Position numbers and translations under genes: made by a program
Part shown: positions 29,249 through 39,390 of the stretch, in pieces
Numbering within the stretch: the first letter of the stretch is position 1
Layout: each line of letters begins with the position of its first letter
Notes under the pieces: model-generated
Database searches by the model: none
Told to the model about the DNA's origin: nothing
The model's input: only the letters and a program-made list of their open reading frames with translations
DNA from: Symbiodinium natans
Lineage: Eukaryota > Sar > Dinophyceae > Suessiales > Symbiodiniaceae
Length of the DNA: 64,000 nt
NCBI GenBank assembly: GCA_905221605.1
Contig: CAJNDS010001447.1
Coordinates: 141,501 to 205,500 of the forward strand
Direction of reading: 5' to 3'

Positions 29249-31650
29249 GGGTTGCGTAAGGGTTGTAGTAGAACTGGGAAGCCTGGACTACCCTGAGCCC
29301 TAGTTGGGCATACTGCTTTGAGGTCTCACCGTGGCTCAGGTTGTGATGAGGCCGTTGGCGCTCACTTGATCTTGATCGACACCTGCCCGGTAGCTGCCGG
29401 AAACCACGAAAACCCTAGACCCGCGAAATGCCATCATCCGAGCCCAGAGCCCGGCACCCTAAACCCTAAACCCTCGACCCCCCTAAACCGTAAACCCTAA
29501 ACCCGAAAACCGCCTAAAACCCAGGTCAAGGTTCGGCGTGTAGAGTCTGGTCGAAGGATTAGCGAGAAGCTTCAGCAACCCTAAACCCTAAACCCAAAAC
29601 TCTAAACACCACAAACCATATACAAACCACATAAGGATTGTGCATCTTGAAGGTGTGCAGTTCCTGGTTAGCATGTCAACGTTTTGAGTTTTAGGGCTTG
29701 GGTTCAAGGGTTTAGGGTTTCAGGGTTTAGGATTCAGGTTGAAGGGTTTCGGGAAAGGGGTTAACCTGGAATCCCCTAAACCCTAAACCCTAAACCCTAA
29801 ACCCTAAACCCTAAACCCTAAACCCTAAACCCTACACCATAAACCCTAACCCTAAACCCTAAACCCTAAAGCCTAAACCCTAAACCCTAAAGGGGGGAGC
29901 TCCCGTTGAGGCTACGTTTTCGGGATGCCACGATTACATGCAAGCAGTGACAGCCAAACGCTGGAGTTGCAGCTCGCAATCTTGACAGGCACCACAGCCA
30001 AACAAACGCATTGGGTTTTGGGTTTGGGGTTTCGGGTTTAGGGTTTCGGGCTTGGGATTTAGAGTTTAGGGTTTAGGGTTTCGGGCTTAGGAGGCGAGTC
30101 AAAAACGCCTCAACCACCTTGACCCCCAAGCAGGTAACACCTCCTCCCTGAGGAGACCCTACACCCTAAACCCTAAACCCTAAACCCTAAACCCTAAACC
30201 CTAAACCGTCAAGGGGTGGTGCCTTGCAGCCTTAAGGTTCTACCCTTGGGTTTTGGGGGACCCCTCATTTTTTTAATAGGATCCTTAAGGGAATATAGGG
30301 GCCATATTAGGAGCATCCGTATCCCTAAACACTAGACCCTAAACCCTAAACCCTAAACCCTAAACCTTCAGGCCTTGTTAGGAGTGCATTCAGGGGGAAC
30401 TTTGCGGGGTACAACCTTAGGGGTACCAGTCTTAATCCCTTGCTACTGGCAGCGCCTGGTTCGGAATGTTCATCTTCATGATCTTGGCGCGTGAGATGGG
30501 GAGGGTTTAGGGTTTAGGTTAAGGGGCCCAGTAACCATATTAGAATAAGGGTGCCCTTTCTTGGGTTGGTTACTTCATAAGGAACCCTTGAACCAAAACA
30601 AGGGAAAAGGGTACCACTGCGCTACCAAGAAGAACTACGGCTATAGGGGTTTGTGTGTGTGTGTGCGTTCTCAGGGCTTTCGGTTCTTAGGGGGTGCAAA
30701 GCAAGAGTCGTATCCCCTCACGTGAGCCAAGATAACCTAAGTACCCCCGTTTCATGCTACCCTTCAAGCTCTTCCTTAGCCCTAAACCCTAAACCCTAAA
30801 CCCTAAACCCTAAACCCTGAACCCCGCTTGAAGATGCCCTACACATCCCCATGAATTGAGGTGACCTTCAGCCTGACTTCTCCTCCACATCTTGAATCTA
30901 ACATACCCCTTGGGCCTACCCAACAAAAGAAGCGGTTCAGGGTTTAGGGTTTAGGGTTTAGGGGTTTAGGGGTTTAGGGTTTCTCCGTTTAGAGGTTAAG
31001 GGGTATGGGCTTGGGTGGGTATTTTGAATGATTCTTAACTTGAAGTTGAAGCATCCCCTGGCATCCCTAAGGACGGACCAATGCATTCCTAAAACAAACC
31101 CTAAACCCTAAACACTAAACCCTTTATAAACCGTTACACAACTGAGATGTGACAAAGCTTGTCTTGGGGACGTGAGTCCATCCACTCCCACGTGATTTTG
31201 GGGGTTTAGGGTTTAGTGTTTAGAGTTTAGGGTTTAGGATTTAGGGTTTAGTGTTTGAAGTCAAGAAGTGTAGGGCTTGTAGGGTTTCAGAGTTTGGTAG
31301 AGTAGCGTTCAGGGTCCGTGGGTTTATGCTTCAGGTTTAGAGTTATGCGCTAGCGCAAGCAGTGGAAGCCCTGCTACTACAGTAGACCTCTACATAAGGT
31401 CATTGCAATGTAGCTCAGCTAGCAACTCGGGCAATCAAATCGCCCGTGCCACCGATTGGGACGCCCGGATCCCTAGCGGAGTCTGAAAGGAAGACGCGTA
31501 GGTGCCCAGGCCAAGTAAGGAACATACACACGCCGACGCCGCCAGGCAGGAGCAAGTGCTCCCAACAACACAACCCTAAGACCTAAGCCCTAAGCCCTAA
31601 GCCCTAAGCCCTAAACCCTAAACCCTAAACCCTAAACCCTAAACCCTAAA
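29249..31650. other. Mosaic of tracts, elements and islands
   Basis: CCCTAAA tracts at 29773-29891, 30159-30207 and 31603-31650, TTTAGGG or TTTCGGG words at 30013-30080 and 31200-31255, and a family D copy at 30530-30627. Islands at 29893-29985 (+), 30453-30504 (+, AWFGMFIFMILAREMG), 30687-30774 (-) and 31440-31560 (several frames) are exon-like but short. Confidence 0.4.
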
Positions 31651-31651
31651 C

Positions 31652-31758
31652 ACGAGTGAAGAGGAGAAACTTCCGGGCTGCCCCCGAAACCCCACTAGCT
31701 TCTTCTTTTGGGCGAGAAGAGAGTACGAGCGCCTCTACCCTGGACTGGACTGGGGGAG
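31652..31758 (+). CDS. Candidate exon, charged and aromatic
   Basis: Thirty-five codons between a CCCTAAA tract and a GGGAG|GTTTGG donor-like site (TSEEEKLPGCPRNPTSFFFW, EYERLYPGLDWG). It is among the most protein-like short islands, but its length alone does not exclude chance. Confidence 0.38.
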
Positions 31759-31770
31759 GTTTGGGGGTCC

Positions 31771-31841
31771 TTAGGGTTTAGGGTTTAGGGTTTAGGGTTT
31801 AGGGTTTAGGGTTTAGGGTTTAGGGTTTAGGGTTTAGGGTT
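31771..31841 (+). repeat. TTTAGGG tract
   Basis: Ten repeats. With CCCTAAA at 31603-31650 and 31979-32098 and TTTAGGG at 32203-32252 it forms a strictly alternating series. Confidence 0.92.
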
Positions 31842-31978
31842 TGGGGGCCCCACCAAAACTGAATCGGTTATGGCTTTCTCAAAGGATTCTAATAGGGGAT
31901 TCAAGAGAACGAATTACAAAATAAGAAAATATGTTAGCTAACCGACCCCGGTGAACCCCAAAACCTGCAAAACCTCTC

Positions 31979-32098
31979 CAAACCCTAAACCCTAAACCCT
32001 AAACCCTAAACCCTAAACCCTAAACCCTAAACCCTAAACCCTAAACCCTAAACCCTAAACCCTAAACCCTAAACCCTAAACCCTAAACCCTAAACCCT
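31979..32098 (-). repeat. CCCTAAA tract
   Basis: Seventeen clean repeats. Confidence 0.93.
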
Positions 32099-32170
32099 CA
32101 CAGCGGCTCTGGGAGCCCCTGCAGCCTCCAGGCCGCCCTCCTTGGGTGGATAGTAGTCCAGGCGCCTGCT

Positions 32171-32369
32171 TGGAGGTTCATGGTACTTATGAACCCAAAA
32201 GGGTTTAGGGTTTAGGGTTTAGGGTTTAGGGTTTAGGGTTTAGGGTTTAGGGGTACTTATGAACCAAATATCACTGTACTTATAACCCACTTATAAGCCC
32301 ATAAATGCCCTAATACGGTTAAAAGTACAGTTATAAATTGGTTAGTAAGTACCATGAACCTCCAAGTGG
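32171..32369. mobile_element. TIR family F element containing a TTTAGGG tract
   Basis: The ends CTTGGAGGTTCATGGTACTT and AAGTACCATGAACCTCCAAG are perfect inverted repeats. Inside lie seven TTTAGGG repeats (32203-32252) flanked by GTACTTATGAACC on both sides, then an AT-richer core. The tract splits the left arm, so the telomeric DNA entered after or with a duplication of the arm. Confidence 0.75.
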
Positions 32370-32493
32370 GGTCTCCTCCAAGTGGGGTCTCCAGATAGGG
32401 CCTCTACTTGGAAGCCCGTTTGACTTAGGAAGTAGGGTTCGTAAGGCAGGTTATGGGGACTATCATAGGCTTCTAGGGGATACTAAGTAGACT

Positions 32494-32581
32494 TGCCCTA
32501 AACCCTAAACCCTAAACCCTAAACCCTAAACCCTAAACCCTAAACCCCAAACCCTAAACCCTAAACCCTAAACCCTAAACC
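32494..32581 (-). repeat. CCCTAAA tract
   Basis: Twelve repeats. Confidence 0.92.
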
Positions 32582-32585
32582 AAAG

Positions 32586-32657
32586 AGCGTTGCTTCCAGG
32601 GAGGGCTTTTCGGGACGCTCCATGGGCTTTCCCGGGCTTGCGAATGCGGCCTTCGAG
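32586..32657 (+). CDS. Candidate exon next to a family F element
   Basis: Twenty-four codons between CCAAAG and GAG|GTCTAC (SVASREGFSGRSMGFPGLAN). The donor-like site is 5 bp from the start of the family F arm, as expected if that element serves as the intron. Confidence 0.33.
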
Positions 32658-32661
32658 GTCT

Positions 32662-33094
32662 ACTTGGAGGTTCATGGTACTTATTAACCACCCTAAACCC
32701 TAAACCCGAAACCCTAAACTCTAAACCCTAAGGCTCTTGGGCCCTCAAAACCCCAGGAATTGAGACCCCCGAACCCTGTTTAGGAGGTACCAGTTACCAG
32801 TCCCCTTAAGGCAATTCTAAGTGTACTTGAAAGGGTTCTTGGCTGACTTCTGAACCCCTCGTAAAAGTTTAACTTTTAGGCCCCCCTTATTGTAGTTTCT
32901 ACAAAAACCCAAAAAGTTGAAGTCCCAAGAGCCAGCCAGAAGAAAGCCAAGGGTTTAGGGCTTAACTTTAAATTAGGGTTTAGGGTTGAGGGTTTAGGAT
33001 AACTGTACTTGTAACCATATTAGGGCACTTTGAGGGGCTTATAAGTGGGTTAGAAGTACAGTTATAGCTGGATAATAAGTACCATGAACCTCCA
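32662..33094. mobile_element. Second TIR family F element, larger, with telomeric insert
   Basis: CTTGGAGGTTCATGGTACTT at the left and AAGTACCATGAACCTCCAAG at the right are the same arms as in 32171-32369. The right part (GGGCACTTTGAGGGGCTTATAAG and neighbours) matches the core of the first copy. The left part holds CCCTAAA words, other repeats and an AT-rich inverted stretch, so this copy has taken up extra DNA. Confidence 0.7.
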
Positions 33095-33460
33095 AGACGG
33101 GGTAAGAGTTGCTTTTGCCTTTGGGATCGGGGCGCGTTTAGATTTAGGGTAGGGTTGAAGGGTGATGGTTGAGAGTCCAGGGTTATGGGGCTTCGGGGTA
33201 TTTTTTTTTTTTTTTTTTGGGGGTGGGGGGGGGGGGGGGGGCTTATATAGCAGGGTTCATGGGCATGGCTTGCCCGAAGCCTGAACCCTGGACCGGGAAA
33301 CCTTGCGTTCCGGGCATAGATTCAAGTCCGCAGCCCCAAACCCTCAAAACCCCAAACCCCAAACCCCAAAACCTAAACCCCAAAACCCAAACCCCAAACC
33401 CCAAACCCCAAACCCCAAACCCTAAACCCTGAACCCTAAAACCCGAAGCCCTAAACACCA
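33095..33460. other. Homopolymers and degenerate repeats
   Basis: A T run then a G run (33200-33240) and CCCCAAA-type variant repeats (33335-33420). A plus frame from 33169 and a minus frame from 33458 both pass through them and are unlikely genes. Confidence 0.6.
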
Positions 33461-33461
33461 G

Positions 33462-33518
33462 AAGTGATACGTCCCAACCACCCGCTTCGGCTCCAGCTGA
33501 GCCAAGTGGGCGTCAACC
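33462..33518 (+). CDS. Candidate exon before a family B intron
   Basis: It reads SDTSQPPASAPAEPSGRQP from CACCAG to the family B boundary. Removing the element joins it in frame to KGWFWIQ at 33635-33658. The Ser/Pro/Ala-rich sequence would be a disordered linker. Confidence 0.35.
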
Positions 33519-33634
33519 GATACTTGGCTACACTCAGAAGGGTAGCTAAAAATTAACATTTTAGCTGCCTTACGAAGAAACCCAACAAACCCAAAAAGGC
33601 TAAGGATCTAAAGTTCCAGTAAAGTACCACAAAG
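33519..33634 (+). mobile_element. TIR family B element, apparent 116-nt GA...AG intron
   Basis: It starts GATACTTGGCTACACTCAGA and ends AGTACCACAAAG|GA. It is homologous to the PARP intron at 25400-25517 but inverted relative to the putative reading direction. Same boundary type, GA...AG|GA. Confidence 0.65.
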
Positions 33635-34511
33635 GAAAGGATGGTTTTGGATTCAAGGGTTCGGGGTTTAGGGTCGAAGGGCTAGGGTTTGGGGTAGAAG
33701 GGTTGGGGTTTAAGGTTTAGGGTTTAGGGTCTAGGGTTTCGGGTTTCGGGCTTAGGGTTTAGGGTTTAGGGTTGAGGGTGTAAGAATCAGACACTATAAG
33801 AAGCTTCAGGCCCAAGCCTAGGATCGCCTTTAAACCCCATCCAAACCCCCTCCAAACTTCCTGCAAACCCCTCCCTGAACCCCTGTAAGGGCCCGTAAGG
33901 GCCCTAAACCCTAAACCCGAAACCCTAAACCCTAAACCCTAAACCCGGAACCCTGAACTGGAGGTGCAGACCAGTTGTACTCGACGATGTTCCACTTGTA
34001 CTTGGACTTCTTGTGGCCCTTCGGACCCTTGTTGAGGTACCTCTGGATTAGGATTGAGGGTTTAGGTTTCGTAGGGTTTTAGGGTTGAGGGTTTTGAGAT
34101 TGAGGGTTTGAGGGCTTAGCAGCGTTCGGGTTTGGGGCTGAGTTGCCCTTGGGCGGGATGCTATGCTACCCGCACCTTTACCTATCCACACCTGCATGAC
34201 TAAGGCCCGAACCCCTAAACCCTAAACCCCCTTCCCATACTCTCCTAAAAAAAGACGAGAAAAACAAAAAACTGCGGCACGGGAATGAAGGTGCATCGTA
34301 GCCATAAACTCCGACCCGAAACAAACCCCAATGCAACCCGAACCCACAAAGCCTAAACCGTAGAAACCGAACCCCAAACCCTAAGTCTAAACCCTAAACC
34401 CGAAGCCCTAAACCTTATAAGCTCCATAAGCCCCTAAGCTCTCAACCCCTCATGCCCTCAACCCGAAACCCTCCATAAGCCCTCGGCTCGATAAGCCTAG
34501 GTCCCTCTCCT

Positions 34512-34634
34512 AGACCCAAAAGGAACCAAGAAATAACAAGGGTGCCCTTCTTGGCTTTAAGGGGCTTGTAATGGAAACCCAAGCCACCCCCCCCCCCCCC
34601 CCCCGAAAAAGGGAAGACGGCCTATCCTGAGTCC
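34512..34634 (+). mobile_element. TIR family E copy
   Basis: It starts CTAGACCCAAAAGGAAC and ends CCTATCCTGAGTCC, with the internal GGGGCTTGTAATGGAAACCC segment. Confidence 0.55.
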
Positions 34635-35556
34635 AAGCCCTAAACCCTAAATCCTGAAAAGGGAATAAGGGCCTACTCTGGGTCCCAGTCCTAAACCCTA
34701 AACCCTAAACCCTAAACCCTGAACCCTGAACCCTGAACCCTAAACCCTAAACCCTAGTCTCTCAAGCCCGAAACCCCCAGAGCACATCTTGAAGATCTTT
34801 GGTGGCAGGGTCTCAGGGCCCTCGACCTCCGAGTCGGTGGCTTAGGGTTTAGGGTTTAGGGTTTGGGGTTTAGGGTTTAGGGTTTAGAATTTGGGGTTTA
34901 GGGGTAAGGGGGAGGGGGGGCAGGGGTCAAAACTTAGGTTTCAAGGTTCAGCGTTTAGTTTAGGGGTCACGGCTCAGAAATTTAGATGGGGTTGGGGTTC
35001 TTCACTTCAAGGTTCGAGGTGTCGGGCTCGGTAGTGGTTGGTAGGTCGTTTAAAGGGGGGAACCTAACCTCCCCCCAAAAAGGGTCTGGGTCCTAGCCCT
35101 AAACCCTGAACCCTAAAAAAAATAGGTATGGTTGAGGGTTTTTGGAGGAATTTGTTTTGGAAGCTGATGGGAATTAGAACTTAGGGTTGTGGTTGGGTGC
35201 AGGGTGCAGGGTGTAGGGTGAAGGGTGTGGGGTTTAGGGTTTAGGGTTTCGGGTTTAGGGCTTAGGGGTTAGGGGTTTGGGGCTCAGGGGTACTGGAAGC
35301 TCGGAAGCGTCGATGCAGAGTTCAGGCTCGAGGCCAAGCTTTGGCCAAAGGGGCTTAGCTCGGCTTCAGGAGGGCTTTGACGCCTAAACCCTGAACCCTG
35401 AACCCTGAACCCTGAACGGAACCCTGAACCCTAAACCCTAAACTCCAAACCCCAAACCCTAAACCAACCCAAGAACATGATATACCTTTTCCCGACTACC
35501 AAGCTGCCTCTCCGCCAGTCTCCTTGGCAAAGTCCTCGAAGCACTCCACCTTGGGG

Positions 35557-35708
35557 TTTTAGGGTTAGGGTTTAGGGTTTAGGGTTTAGGGTTTAGGGTT
35601 TAGGATCTAGGGTTAGGGTCTAGGGTCTAGGGTCTAGGGTCTAGGGTCTAGGGTCTAGGGTCTAGGGTTTAGGGTTTAGGGTTTTAGGGTTTAGGGTTTA
35701 GGGTTTGG
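35557..35708 (+). repeat. TTTAGGG tract with a GGGTCTA block
   Basis: TTTAGGG repeats enclose seven uniform GGGTCTA repeats (about 35620-35668). Confidence 0.93.
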
Positions 35709-35925
35709 AGCACATGTTATGAGACGCGGGCTGAGACCATGGAACCGGACAAAGTGACCCGTACTTGGCAGAGCTGCCCCTTTAGCTAGTAGGTGCAAGC
35801 GACATGGGCTGTGTCCGTCTTGCCAGTCAGCTGAAGTTCCATGGGGAGTCGTCTAGGGTGTAGGGTTTAGGGATTCGGGTGCTGCTTAAGTCGGCTCTTT
35901 GATACTACACCCTGAGCCCTCTCAC

Positions 35926-36010
35926 CTCGGAAGGGGAAAGAAACAAATGTCCCAGGGTCCTGGCTAGCTACTGCTACGCCCTTGAGATTGCCTTGTACAA
36001 CCCACTGGTT
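35926..36010 (-). CDS. Candidate exon joined to the 36109 exon
   Basis: It continues FFI with NQWVVQGNLKGVAVASQDPG and ends at a CCGAG|GTGAGA donor. The join requires removal of 36011-36108. Function is unknown. Confidence 0.38.
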
Positions 36011-36108
36011 CTTTCCGGGAATGAGGGAATTAGGTACCCTATATAAGCCCTTAAACCCTTAAAAGGTATTATATTCATAAACGGGTAATAATTTTCCCTG
36101 TCAATTTC
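36011..36108 (-). mobile_element. TIR family J element, apparent 98-nt GA...AG intron
   Basis: In sense it starts GAAATTGACAGGGAAAATTA and ends CCTCATTCCCGGAAAG. Similar sequence (GGGTACCTCGTTCCCTCATTCCC) occurs at 20108-20192 and near 13473. Removal keeps the frame open on both sides. Confidence 0.5.
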
Positions 36109-36220
36109 TATGAAGAACCCAGCAAGACAGCCCACCACGGACATGAAAACCATGAAGGCCGCCACACACCCAGCCACTCGCCCCCAAAATATGTAAGCAA
36201 GAACCAAAAAGCCACAGATT
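36109..36220 (-). CDS. Candidate membrane-segment exon
   Basis: It opens after TTTTTTCTAG and encodes ICGFLVLAYIFWGRVAGCVA followed by FMVFMSVVGCLAGFFI, a long apolar run that could form one or two membrane helices. With a pyrimidine-rich acceptor, an in-frame continuation and a GTGAGA donor, this is one of the better non-homologous candidates. A frame at 36466-36539 (SQWSQAPSSLPGRNGEDPET) may be an upstream exon. Confidence 0.42.
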
Positions 36221-36242
36221 CTAGAAAAAACCCTAAATCTTG

Positions 36243-36339
36243 TGATGTTCCCCCTTATACTAAGAATCCTTAATAGGGAATTCTAAACGGGGGTACTACG
36301 ATGCCTATTCAGGACTGTTCGTCTGAGGGGGAACATCCC
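36243..36339. mobile_element. TIR family I element
   Basis: The ends GATGTTCCCCCTTATACTAA and the complement of TCTGAGGGGGAACATC are inverted repeats. A second copy lies at about 41203-41280 (GTCCTGAATAGGG...AAGGGGAACATCCC). Confidence 0.6.
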
Positions 36340-36367
36340 AACCTAAATCCCAAAGCCCTTAAACTCT

Positions 36368-36462
36368 TGGTAACCATCTTATAGTAAGGGTATAATAAGG
36401 ATTTTGGGGGTTGGTTACTTGATAAGGGAACCTTGAACCAAAAAAAGGGAAAAAGGGTAAGA
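36368..36462. mobile_element. TIR family D copy
   Basis: It contains TTGGTTACTTGATAAGGGAACC and the poly-purine right part shared with the 23630 and 30530 copies. Confidence 0.6.
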
Positions 36463-36539
36463 ACTGAAAGAGGTCTCGGGATCCTCGCCGTTTCGACCAG
36501 GTAGACTGGATGGTGCCTGAGACCATTGGCTAGCCAGGG

Positions 36540-36637
36540 CTTAGGGTTTAGGGTTTAGGGTTTAGGGTTTAGGGTTTAGGGTTTAGGGTTTAGGGTTTAG
36601 GGTTTAGGGTTTAGGGTTTAGGGTTTAGGGTTTAGGG
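36540..36637 (+). repeat. TTTAGGG tract
   Basis: Thirteen clean repeats. Confidence 0.93.
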
Positions 36638-36716
36638 CCGCTTTGGGTTTAGGGTTTTTGGTTGGGCCCTTAGCACGGTCCCCTACCCCTGTTTACAGAG
36701 ATCCGAAGTATGGGCC

Positions 36717-36777
36717 CTTTGTATATTGTATATTGTATATTGTATATGTATATGTATATGTATATGAAAATGTATAC

Positions 36778-36815
<38 letters not shown>

Positions 36816-36826
36816 GTATATACATA
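36717..36826. repeat. GTATAT microsatellite
   Basis: Hexanucleotide repeat (GTATATT then GTATAT). The frame reading YVYVYVYV through it is not a gene. Confidence 0.9.
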
Positions 36827-36889
36827 TATGCTACCCCCCCCCCCCAGCGACCTACCTTTTTTAGGCCTTTTTAGGCCTTTTTAACAAAA

Positions 36890-38500
36890 AATAACAAAGA
36901 AGGCCCAAAAGTCGCGTAGTTAATCACCGGGTAATGAAGGACAGTTACTGGGACACCCACCTCACAGACCCCGATAAGCCAGCATTGGAAGAATCTACAT
37001 TTTGAATCTGAAGCGGACAATGCTGTTTTTAGATGTTTAGATCAGTGTTTTTCCATGCAAATTGTGCCTTTCAAGGGCAATTAATGTTTTGTTGAGCAAC
37101 TAATTTATTTATACAATTGTGTTTGTACGAGGCAAAGTATTAATCAAATAGTGAAACATTTTTCTTGGTTCTATGCGAATTTAGCTACTAGAGTAATTAT
37201 TCAGCAAAAAGCCCAATTTGACTCAAGTGAATACTATTTAAAGGAGCATACTCAACCAAGATACGAAATAAACACCATTCTCAACCAAAAAATGGCAAAG
37301 TGTGCGTTTAAAGTGCAAATACTGTATTTATACAATTGTGTCTGTACTAGGCAAAGTATGCTCTCTGAAAAGTCCACTGAAATACCTTATGTTTACATAT
37401 TCATGAATCGTTTTTATTTTTGAAATAATCATTTTATGCGAATTTAGCTACTAGAGTAATCATTGAGCAAATAGCCCAATCTGACTCAAGTGAATACCAT
37501 TTAAAGGACCATACTCAACCAAAATGCGAAAGAAGCACCATATTCAACCAAAATATGGCAAAGTGTGGTTTAAAGGGCAAATAGTGCTTTGTTGAGCAAC
37601 TAATGCATTGAAACAGTTGTGTTTGTACCAGGCAAAGTATTATTGAAGTACTATCTGCAAAGTCAAATGAAACACCTTATGTTTACATATTCATGAAACA
37701 TGTTTTTTGAAGTATTCATTCTATGCGAATTTAACTACTAGAGGAATTCTTAAGCAAATAGCCCAATTTGACTCAAGTGAATACTATTTAAAGGACCATA
37801 CTCAACCAAATACGACATAAGCACTTGCGGAAATGGAAACGGTTCTACCTGAGACAAAGATTGCTGAAGTATTCACTAAAGACCACTTATATACTATGTC
37901 TGAAAAGCACAATTTGCATGAGCAAGCTTAACAATGCACAATAATGGAAATAGAAGCGGTTCTACTTACATAACGATGAAACAAAGATGTCTGAAGTATT
38001 CAATAAAGACCACATATATACTATGCTTGAAAAACGCAACTTGCACAATCAGGCTTAAAAAATGCACAAGAATCCTAGAAAAGTACTTAGTGAAGGCCAT
38101 ACACAAGCAAATTCACAAATACATAAAAACATCCAAAAGCGCAAGCTTTTCAGGAGAATCTCTGGTAAAGTTTGGATTATAGGGTTTTGGGGTATTCCTG
38201 GACGAGTAGGCGTCACTTTTTAAGCAAACAATTCTAAGCAATAAATGCTTTTCCCCAAGACAAGTATTGCAAATGCTGCTTCTAGATAATTAATCGCATT
38301 TACCAGGCAAATATTATCCATGCGAATTGAGCTACCAGAGCACCAAGTAATGGCTGATTAAGGTCTACTACACTTGAGTACAATCAAAAGATGCACTAAA
38401 CACTAGCGGCTCTACTTACATAGTAACGAAACAAATAGTTCTGAAGCACTAGAAAGACCACTTGTATACTATTTCTGAAAAGCACAATTAGCATAAGCAC
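36890..38500. repeat. AT-rich island of diverged tandem repeats
   Basis: About 1.6 kb without any TTTAGGG. Three copies of a 263-287 bp unit start near 37171, 37434 and 37722 (shared ATGCGAATTTA, CCAATTTGACTCAAGTGAAT, TTTAAAGGAGCATACTCAAC). A second unit (CGGTTCTAC...GACCACTTATATACTATG...AAAGCACAATTTGCA) recurs near 37850, 37960 and 38405. Small frames inside are not conserved between units, so coding is unlikely. It may be satellite DNA or the remains of an organellar or element insertion. Confidence 0.75.
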
Positions 38501-38539
38501 ACTTAAAAATGCGTAGTTGTTGCCTCGTGACCGTGAAGG

Positions 38540-38808
38540 CGAACCAAAAAGCCAAAATACCAAAACCAAAAAACCAAAAATACCAAAACCAAAAAAACCA
38601 AAAAAACAAAACCAAAAATACCAAAAAAACCAATTTTCCGGGACTCTTGGAGAAGCCTCATAGGGATTTCCTGAGAGTCCCGGAAAATTGTTTTTTTTGG
38701 TATTTTTGGTTTTTTTGGTTTCGGTTTTTTTGGTTTTTTTGGTTTTGGTTTTTTTGGTTTTGTTTTTTTTGTTTTTTTTGGTTTTGGTTTTTTGGTTTTT
38801 TTGGTTTT
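38540..38808. repeat. Long inverted repeat with ACCAAAA/TTTTGGT arms
   Basis: The left arm (38540-38634) is ACCAAAA-like, the right arm (38690-38808) is TTTTGGT-like, and perfect inner arms CAATTTTCCGGGACTCT / AGAGTCCCGGAAAATTG enclose a loop of about 30 bases. The strand asymmetry is extreme (nearly no G in the left arm). A frame reading FWFFWFRFFWFFWF is a by-product. Confidence 0.88.
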
Positions 38809-38937
38809 TCTACTGTCCCGTGTATGCGATTTTAGTTGTATTTTAGTCTACGCCCTAGGAAATACGCTATATTGCACACCGAGTTTGCTTGCAGTGCAGC
38901 TGGGTGACTTGAGACAAGGCGAAAAAGGGTAGGTCAC

Positions 38938-39065
38938 TGGGGGGGGGGGGGGGGTACCATATGTATACATATATGTATAGATGTACATATGTTTATATGT
39001 ATATATGTATATATGTATATATGTATTTCTGTATTTGCATACATATGTATATATGCATATATGTT
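38938..39065. repeat. G run and ATGTATAT microsatellite
   Basis: A 15-18 base G run followed by ATGTATATAT-type repeats. Confidence 0.85.
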
Positions 39066-39127
39066 ACTTGTATAGTCCCTATGTGCCTAATTGTAGCCTT
39101 GACCTAACACACCCTAACTTCTACCAG

Positions 39128-39200
39128 GCCCCCAGATACTTCAAGGCTTCCGGTGTCCTTTGGGCCTTGGGCAGACACTGGCGCCTTGAACAACTCAGAC
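39128..39200 (+). CDS. Candidate exon, basic and aromatic
   Basis: It follows AACTTCTACCAG and reads YFKASGVLWALGRHWRLEQL before running into CCCTACA repeats, which lack stops and artificially prolong the frame. About 24 codons. Confidence 0.33.
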
Positions 39201-39204
39201 CCTA

Positions 39205-39390
39205 CACCCTACACCCTACACCCTACACCCTACACCCTAAACCCTACACGCTAAACCCTAAACCCTAAACCCTAAACCCTAACCCTAAACCCTAAACCCT
39301 AAACCCTAAACCCTAAACCCTAAACCCTAAACCCTAAACCCTAAACCCTAAACCCTAAACCCTAAACCCTAAACCCTGAACCCTACCCCT
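39205..39390 (-). repeat. CCCTAAA tract starting with a CCCTACA block
   Basis: Five CCCTACA units, then about 20 CCCTAAA. Confidence 0.93.

Larger units (their letters stand above)
33659..35925. other. Mosaic, possible minus-strand exons
   Basis: TTTAGGG words at 33660-33780, 34845-34895 and 35225-35265, CCCTGAA and CCCTAAA words at 34690-34755 and 35385-35460, and an 18-base C run at 34587-34604. Minus frames at 33973-34042 (KGPKGHKKSKYKWNIVEYNW), 34779-34840 and 35790-35849 could belong with the 35.9-36.5 kb exons. Each is under 25 codons. Confidence 0.4.

Noticed and set aside
31395-31470. tRNA-like TAGCTCAGCTAGC followed by a CGGGC/GCCCG stem
   Set aside because: The anticodon-like loop has nine bases, no GGTTCRANNCC B box follows, and no acceptor stem pairs.
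36643-36864. YVYVYV-rich open frame
   Set aside because: It is a GTATAT microsatellite.
38509-38835. Phe/Trp-rich open frame
   Set aside because: It is a reading of the ACCAAAA/TTTTGGT inverted repeat.
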